From: an uncultured Alphaproteobacteria bacterium
Lineage (GTDB): Bacteria > Pseudomonadota > Alphaproteobacteria > Caulobacterales > Aquidulcibacteraceae
Direction of reading: 5' to 3'
Length of the DNA stretch: 49,573 bases
Assembly (NCBI GenBank): GCA_902826335.1
Contig: CADEEL010000023.1
Span: 1 to 49,573 of the forward strand
The position numbers and the translations under genes were made by a program. The notes under the pieces are model-generated. The model saw only the letters and a program-made list of their open reading frames with translations, had not been told where the DNA came from and searched no databases. Below are positions 45,155-49,573 of the stretch, one piece after another; the stretch's first letter is position 1, and the number at the start of each line of letters is the position of its first letter.

Positions 45155-45231
45155 TGGTACCGCCTCCAGGGCTCGAACCAGGGACCTCTGGATCCACAAT
45201 CCAGCGCTCTAACCAACTGAGCTAAGGCGGC
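45155..45231 (-). tRNA. tRNA-His (anticodon GTG)
   Basis: 77 nt including the encoded CCA. The acceptor stem starts GCCGCCT and ends AGGCGGT (with a G-U first pair), then A73 and CCA. The D arm is GCTCAGTTGGTTAGAGC. The anticodon arm is CTGGA-TTGTGGA-TCCAG, and the anticodon GTG decodes His. The T arm is CCTGG-TTCGAGC-CCTGG, with an apparent U-U mismatch in the middle of the stem. The base before G1 is T, so the G-1 that marks most tRNA-His is absent. Discriminator A73 without G-1 is the known alphaproteobacterial variant. Confidence 0.93.
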
Positions 45232-45256
45232 ACGTGGGAGGCGGAACCTAATGGCC

Positions 45257-45282
45257 GGCGCCTCGCGAAGCAAGCGAGCGCC
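45257..45282 (-). terminator. Hairpin after the M48 gene, weak terminator candidate
   Basis: GGCG-C-CTCGC (45257-45266) pairs with GCGAG-CGCC (45274-45282) with one bulged base and a 7-nt loop. It begins at the stop codon of the M48 gene and is followed by no T-tract on the minus strand. It could be a stabilising or processing structure between the M48 mRNA and tRNA-His rather than a terminator. Confidence 0.3.
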
Positions 45283-46058
45283 TAAACCGGCCCCCAGCCG
45301 CGCTCATTGATATAGGCGCCCAGCGCCGCGACGCGGTTTGCGGGGTCTGGGTGGGTCGAGAGAAATTGCGGCGGCCGTGCGCCCCTTTGCGCCTGCATGC
45401 GCGTCCAGAACGAGATGGCGGCGCGCGGCGCAAAGCCCGCCGCATGCATGTAATTGATCCCCAGCCGATCGGCCTCGGATTCCTGGTCGCGCGAGAAGGG
45501 CAGGCTCAAGCCCACCGTCGCGCCGAGGCCGAGGGCCGCGAGCGCCACTTGGTTGTTGGTCACCGCGCCGGCCGCCCGCAGCGCGCTCTGCTGGGCGACT
45601 TCGCGGCTATAGCGCTCCGCCGCGTGGCGGCCCGTGACGTGGCCGACCTCGTGGCCCAGCACCGTCGCGATCTCGTCATCGCCCTGCGCCAGCTCCCATA
45701 GGCCGCGATAAAACCCGACCTTGCCGCCGGGCAGCACAAAGGCGTTGAGGTCCGGCCGATCGAACAGAACGAACTCCCACGCCTCGTTGGGGCGGTTGGC
45801 GCCGGCCGCGATGCGCCGGCCAATCCGCTCCAGGCGCTGTTGCGCCGAGGGGTTGTTCCAGCGCGGCGTGCGGTGGAGTTGCTGGGCCCAGGCCTCCAGC
45901 GCCAACTGGCCCATCTGGGCGTCGTCCACCAGGATGAGCTGGCTGCGGCCGGTTTCAGGATTGGTGGCGCACGCCGCCAGCCCAAGGGCGCCAAGGCCCG
46001 CCAGCACGGCGCGGCGATGCAACAAGGCGTCAAGCGGATTGGCGCAATCACGGCACAT
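45282..46058 (-). CDS. M48 family metalloprotease, lipoprotein
   Basis: A 258-residue zinc peptidase from ATG 46058 with AGGAG upstream. The N-terminus has MCRDCANPLDALLHRRAVLA, a hydrophobic stretch and a lipobox LGLAAC (perhaps a twin-arginine signal because of HRRAVLAG). The catalytic VLGHEVGHVTGRHAAERYS contains HEVGH. The third zinc ligand is in SRDQESEADRLGINYMHAAG. It is related to the YggG/LoiP-type periplasmic peptidases. Upstream in-frame codons to 46349 cross the tRNA-Phe region and are rejected. It is leftward, with tRNA-His 50 nt downstream. Confidence 0.92.
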   Translation of the reverse strand: MCRDCANPLDALLHRRAVLAGLGALGLAACATNPETGRSQLILVDDAQMGQLALEAWAQQLHRTPRWNNPSAQQRLERIGRRIAAGANRPNEAWEFVLFDRPDLNAFVLPGGKVGFYRGLWELAQGDDEIATVLGHEVGHVTGRHAAERYSREVAQQSALRAAGAVTNNQVALAALGLGATVGLSLPFSRDQESEADRLGINYMHAAGFAPRAAISFWTRMQAQRGARPPQFLSTHPDPANRVAALGAYINERGWGPV

Positions 46059-46156
46059 GGACAGCTCCTGGCGTTTCCGGCGGAACTTACCGCCGCGCAG
46101 CCGCCGGCGGAACCACCCGGCCCATGAGGTCCGCCGCTTTGTTGACCCTCCTTTTA

Positions 46157-46184
46157 TTGACCAGGGGGGCCCATCGTGTATGAG
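46157..46184 (+). promoter_or_regulatory. Putative promoter of tRNA-Phe
   Basis: TTGACC (46157-46162) and TATGAG (46179-46184) are separated by 16 nt, and the expected start is about 7-10 nt before the tRNA at 46199. It lies in the divergent space between the M48 gene and the tRNA. A second TTGACC at 46142 is also present but lacks a paired -10. Confidence 0.45.
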
Positions 46185-46198
46185 CGGGCGCTCCCGGC

Positions 46199-46274
46199 GC
46201 CTGGGTAGCTCAGTTGGTAGAGCAGCGGATTGAAAATCCGCGTGTCGGCGGTTCAATTCCGTCCCCAGGCACCA
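46199..46274 (+). tRNA. tRNA-Phe (anticodon GAA)
   Basis: 76 nt with encoded CCA. Acceptor GCCTGGG/CCCAGGC, discriminator A73; D arm GCTCAGTTGGTAGAGC; anticodon arm GCGGA-TTGAAAA-TCCGC with GAA; T arm GGCGG-TTCAATT-CCGTC (one G-U pair). All stems pair. It is followed at 46340 by the serine hydrolase gene. Confidence 0.97.
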
Positions 46275-46339
46275 TTTGCATCCCCCGGTTTGCGCGCGCG
46301 CGGCCCCTGCGGCATGAAAGGCGCGTAGGGGACGAACCA

Positions 46340-47686
46340 ATGCACGCACACGCCTTGTCGCGCCGTCAGGCGCTTTTGTCCGCCGGCGCTCTGGCCGTTT
46401 TGGGCGGGGCGGGGTGTGCGGGGCAGACCTCCTCCTTGGCGCCGGTCGAGGCGTCCTATCCGCGCCTTCAGGCCCTGATTGACCGCTATGTCAGCGAGGG
46501 CAGGCTCGCCGGCGCGACGCTGGCGGTGAAGACGCGCGGCGCGGCGCTTCGCTATCAAACCGCCGGCCGCCTCGCGCTTGACGCCGAAGCGCGGGCGGAC
46601 GCCGATTCCCTCTACCGCATCTATTCCATGACGAAGCCGGTGACGGGCCTGGCGGCCATGATCCTCATCGAGGAGGGGCGCCTCCGGCTCGACCAGCCGA
46701 TCGGCGACATCTTGCCGGACTTCCGCGCCATGCGTGTGCTGACCGACGCGGCGAGCGGCGCCACGCGACCGGCCGAGAACGCGATCACCGTGCGCCATCT
46801 GCTCACGCACACGTCAGGCCTTTCCTACAACATCAATGCGGGCGATCCCGTCGCCGAGCTTTACCGCCGCGCGGGCCTCTTCGCCGGCGGGCGCACGCGC
46901 ATCCCACGCCCCGGCGATGGCGCCGAACCCGCAACCTTGGCTGAATTCGGCGCGCGTCTCGCCGCCATGCCGCTCGCCTTCGAGCCTGGCGCGGAATGGC
47001 GCTACAGCGTCGGGCTCGATCTCATGGGGCTGATCATCGAGCGCGTCTCGGGCATGCCGTTCGAGCAATTCCTGTATCGGCGCTTGTTTACGCCGCTGCG
47101 CATGACGGACACAGCCTTTTATGCGCCCGGCGATCGCGTCAATCGTCTGACCACGAACTATTTCGTTCAGAACGGCGCATTGACTCCGGTCGATGACCGC
47201 GCCCGCAGCCCCTTCGCCAATCCCGAGGGCGTTGCCTATGGCGGCGCGGGTCTGATTTCCTCGGCGCGCGACTACGCCCGCTTCTGCGAGATGATCCTCA
47301 ATCAGGGTGCACTCGAAGGCGCGCGCGTGCTGTCGCGCGAAACTATGCGCATCGCGACCTCCAATCTCCTTCCGCCGGGCGCCGCGCGCACGCCCGCGCT
47401 CCAGGGCGGAGACATCGGCGCCGCGATCGGCATCGCCACGGCGGCGAGCGTGCGGCCAGGCCAGGAGCCGCCCGGCGCGCTCGGCTGGGGCGGCGCGGCC
47501 GGCACGACCATGTGGGTTGACCCGGCAAATCAGGCCTATGTCGTGTTCATGACGCAATTCATGCCGTCCAACGCCTATCCGATCTGGTCGGAGCTGCGCA
47601 CGGCCGCCTACGCGGATTTCGCGGCCCTGCCCGAGGTTCGGCGCACGCCGATCAATATCTCGGACCGGCCACGTCGGAATTATTGA
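46340..47686 (+). CDS. Beta-lactamase family serine hydrolase, lipoprotein
   Basis: A class C beta-lactamase/esterase-fold enzyme of 448 residues from ATG 46340, preceded by GGGGA. The N-terminal LSRRQALLSAGALAVLGGAG signal ends in lipobox LGGAGC and has a twin-arginine-like RRQALL. The catalytic SxxK is RIYSMTKPVTG. YSV lies in EWRYSVGLDL where YxN usually is, and GWGGAAGTTMW replaces KTG. Substrate could be a carboxylic ester or a peptide rather than an antibiotic. In-frame codons upstream lie in tRNA-Phe and were excluded. The FAD oxidoreductase follows after 9 nt and is probably co-transcribed. Confidence 0.88.
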   Translation: MHAHALSRRQALLSAGALAVLGGAGCAGQTSSLAPVEASYPRLQALIDRYVSEGRLAGATLAVKTRGAALRYQTAGRLALDAEARADADSLYRIYSMTKPVTGLAAMILIEEGRLRLDQPIGDILPDFRAMRVLTDAASGATRPAENAITVRHLLTHTSGLSYNINAGDPVAELYRRAGLFAGGRTRIPRPGDGAEPATLAEFGARLAAMPLAFEPGAEWRYSVGLDLMGLIIERVSGMPFEQFLYRRLFTPLRMTDTAFYAPGDRVNRLTTNYFVQNGALTPVDDRARSPFANPEGVAYGGAGLISSARDYARFCEMILNQGALEGARVLSRETMRIATSNLLPPGAARTPALQGGDIGAAIGIATAASVRPGQEPPGALGWGGAAGTTMWVDPANQAYVVFMTQFMPSNAYPIWSELRTAAYADFAALPEVRRTPINISDRPRRNY

Positions 47687-47695
47687 TCCCACCCC

Positions 47696-49315
47696 ATGGC
47701 GCATTCCTATGACGCGCTGATCATCGGCGCCGGCCACAATGGCCTCACCTGCGCGGGCTATCTGGCGCGTCAGGGTTTCAGCGTCTGTGTATTGGAGCGT
47801 CGCGGCGTGGTCGGCGGCGCGGCGGTGACGGAGGAATTCCATCCCGGCTTCCGCAACTCCGTCGCCGCTTACACAGTCTCGCTGCTGCACCCAAAGGTCA
47901 TCGCCGATCTTGAACTGCACGCGCACGGGCTGAAGCTCATCGCGCGGCGCATGTCGAACTTCCTGCCATTGGAGAATGGCGATTGCTTCGCGCCCAGGTC
48001 CGGGCGCACGCAAGCGGAAGTCGCGCGCTTTTCAAGCAAGGATGCGGACGCCCTGCCACGCTATGAAGCGCGCCTCAACGTCATCGCGGATGTCGTGCGC
48101 GAACTGGCGATGAAGGCGCCGCCCAATCTCGTCGAACACGGCTGGCGTGCGGCGGTCGAGGAAATGCTGCGCGCGGCCTCGCTGGCGCGGCGGCTGACCA
48201 AGCTCGACATGATCGGCAAGCGCGATCTCCTGGATTTCTTTTCAAAATCGGCGGGCGACTGGCTCGATTCCTGGTTTGAGAGCGCGCCAATCAAGGCCGT
48301 GCTCGGCTTCGATTCCGTCGTCGGCAATTTCGCCAGCCCCTACACGCCCGGCTCGGCCTATGTGCTGCTGCATCACGTGTTCGGCGAAGTGAATGGCGCG
48401 CGCGGCCAATGGGGCCACGCGATCGGCGGCATGGGCGCGATCACGCAGGCCATGGCCGCCTTCTGCCGCGGACGCGGCGTCGACATCCGCACCAATGCTG
48501 GCGTGCGTGACGTGCTGATTGAGCATGGCCGCGCCGCGGGCGTTGTAACTCAATCTGGCGAAACTGTTCGCGCGCGCGCGATCATCTCCAACCTCAATCC
48601 CAAGCTCTTGTTCGAGCGATTGGTCGCGCCGGAGCATCTCGACACGGACTTCAGAGAGCGCATCGGCCGCTATCGCTGCGGCTCGGGCACGTTTCGCATG
48701 AATGTCGCGCTCGCCGCGCCGCCGCGCTTCGCATGCCGGCCCGAACCGGGCGATCACCTCACGGCCGGGATCATCATGGCGCCGAGCCTCACCTATATGG
48801 AGCGCGCCTATGACGATGCGCGCGCTCATGGCTGGTCGCGAAAGCCGATCGTCGAAATGCTCATTCCCTCGATCGTCGATGACACGCTGGCGCCGCCAGG
48901 CGCGCATGTAGCGAGTCTGTTTTGCCAGCACGTGCAGCCGGTTTTATCGGAAGGCCGATCCTGGGACGATCACCGCGAGGAAGTCGCCGATCTGATGATC
49001 GACACGGTGGAGACCTGGGCGCCGGGCTTCAAGCAGACCGTCCTTGGACGCCAAATTCTTTCGCCGCTCGATTTGGAGCGCACGTTCGGCCTCGTCGGCG
49101 GGGACATCATGCACGGCGCCTTGAGCCTCGATCAATTGTTCTCGGCGCGGCCTGTGCTTGGCTATGGCGATTATCGCACGCCCATAGCGGGTCTTTATCA
49201 GTGCGGCTCTGGCACGCATCCAGGCGGGGGCGTTTCCGGCATGCCGGGGCATAATTCCGCGCGCGCGATCATGCGCGATCTGAAGCTTGGCGCGCCGCGC
49301 CGGGCGCGCGCATGA
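47696..49315 (+). CDS. FAD-dependent oxidoreductase, phytoene-dehydrogenase-like
   Basis: A 539-residue flavoprotein of the PYROXD2/CrtI-related group. The N-terminal dinucleotide fold is ALIIGAGHNGLTCAGYLARQ followed by an acidic residue in VCVLERRGVVGGAAVTEEF. The middle part shows YVLLHHVFGEVNGARGQWGH and IGGMGAITQAMAAF. The C-terminal end is AGLYQCGSGTHPGGGVSGMP followed by GHNSARAIM. No genes for carotenoid synthesis are seen nearby, so the substrate is unknown. It lies 9 nt after the serine hydrolase gene. The C-terminus RRARA is close to the end of the reading frame. Confidence 0.9.
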   Translation: MAHSYDALIIGAGHNGLTCAGYLARQGFSVCVLERRGVVGGAAVTEEFHPGFRNSVAAYTVSLLHPKVIADLELHAHGLKLIARRMSNFLPLENGDCFAPRSGRTQAEVARFSSKDADALPRYEARLNVIADVVRELAMKAPPNLVEHGWRAAVEEMLRAASLARRLTKLDMIGKRDLLDFFSKSAGDWLDSWFESAPIKAVLGFDSVVGNFASPYTPGSAYVLLHHVFGEVNGARGQWGHAIGGMGAITQAMAAFCRGRGVDIRTNAGVRDVLIEHGRAAGVVTQSGETVRARAIISNLNPKLLFERLVAPEHLDTDFRERIGRYRCGSGTFRMNVALAAPPRFACRPEPGDHLTAGIIMAPSLTYMERAYDDARAHGWSRKPIVEMLIPSIVDDTLAPPGAHVASLFCQHVQPVLSEGRSWDDHREEVADLMIDTVETWAPGFKQTVLGRQILSPLDLERTFGLVGGDIMHGALSLDQLFSARPVLGYGDYRTPIAGLYQCGSGTHPGGGVSGMPGHNSARAIMRDLKLGAPRRARA

Positions 49316-49573
49316 GGGATTGAGGCGCCCGTATTCCGGGGACAGACGCAGCGCGTGCGGCCTGCCCTTCGACTTCGCTCAGGGCGACGGTAAGATTTCA
49401 ATTCGCCGATATTTAGGACTGTTTCCTCCACGTCGCGCTGATCTTGTCGAAGCGCGGAACGATGCGACATCGGAGCGAATTCGGGGAACTCAAAAAAGAA
49501 ATCCGACCCAGTCCGTCCACGGATAATATCTCCACTCCTCTTGCACGGGAGGTCGATTGGACGTCCGAGCCGA
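49316..49573. repeat. Non-coding end with half sites of another dispersed repeat
   Basis: 258 bp with no gene. CTTCGACTTCGCTCAGGG (49366-49383) and the spaced GCTGATCTTGTCGAAGCG (49437-49454) are imperfect inverted arms like the CCTTCGACAAGCTCAGG type of intergenic repeat common in many proteobacterial genomes (recalled). The rest up to the window end shows no clear feature. Confidence 0.4.

Noticed and set aside
45141-45197. Extension of the ATP-grasp gene into tRNA-His
   Set aside because: The codons translate the tRNA itself and lack similarity to ATP-grasp proteins.
46814-48013. 399-codon leftward frame opposite the serine hydrolase and FAD oxidoreductase
   Set aside because: Antisense to two genes with intact motifs; composition typical of shadow frames.
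1-49573. CRISPR array, prophage or insertion sequence
   Set aside because: No regularly spaced direct repeats, transposase, integrase or phage structural gene was seen in the window.

Overview
This window is an ordinary chromosomal stretch of a high-GC alphaproteobacterium, probably of the Caulobacterales/Hyphomonadaceae side. The evidence is an HdaA-like DnaA regulator, a tRNA-His without the extra G-1 and with A73, DUF2336, DUF2066 and I78 proteins, the lptF-lptG-lptD-surA-pdxA-rsmA and fabD-fabG-acpP-fabF-mltG-yicC-gmk gene orders, strong codon bias, and tight ATGA-type overlaps. I see no insertion sequence, prophage, CRISPR array or integrase. The genus assignment is inference.

Layout. 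1-8.5 kb: partial aspS, divergent rnd, then a leftward unit DUF2066-hdaA-ppk-ppx that joins replication control to polyphosphate metabolism. 8.5-13 kb: purMN, meeting a leftward pepA-holC-I78-ndk unit tail to tail. 13-20.6 kb: the rightward envelope operon lptF-lptG-lptD-surA-pdxA-rsmA. 20.6-26.8 kb: the leftward fatty acid/cell wall unit fabD-fabG-acpP-fabF-mltG-yicC-gmk. 26.9-29.5 kb: a compact leftward four-gene lipid-type unit (fatty acid hydroxylase/sterol desaturase, membrane-DUF2147 fusion, small membrane protein, methyltransferase). 30-31.2 kb: rpsF-rpsR-rplI. 31.4-40 kb: assorted single genes (NUDIX, degenerate EAL, DUF2336, CoA transferase, lytic transglycosylase, DUF4287/DUF5655, M23 peptidase, acyl-CoA dehydrogenase), separated by dispersed palindromic repeats.

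40-45.2 kb is the most unusual part. It is a leftward run beginning 14 nt after tRNA-His: an ATP-grasp ligase, a FolC-like Mur ligase, a patatin-like phospholipase, a SLOG-type nucleotide-binding protein and a ThiO-like oxidase. All junctions overlap by 4 nt except one 43-nt gap. The patatin-SLOG pair resembles the effector plus nucleotide-sensor logic of signalling or defence systems. The ATP-grasp/Mur-ligase pair resembles a split amino-acid-ligating enzyme. Neither function can be proven from sequence alone. 45.2-49.6 kb: M48 peptidase lipoprotein, tRNA-Phe, a beta-lactamase-fold hydrolase, and a phytoene-dehydrogenase-like FAD oxidoreductase.

Four families of intergenic palindromic repeats lie within the window (2, 2, 3 and 1 copies). 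Two of the repeat copies supply the stop codon of the adjoining gene (ppx and the ThiO-like gene). Most start sites given here are chosen from ribosome binding sites and family N-termini, and several are TTG or GTG.
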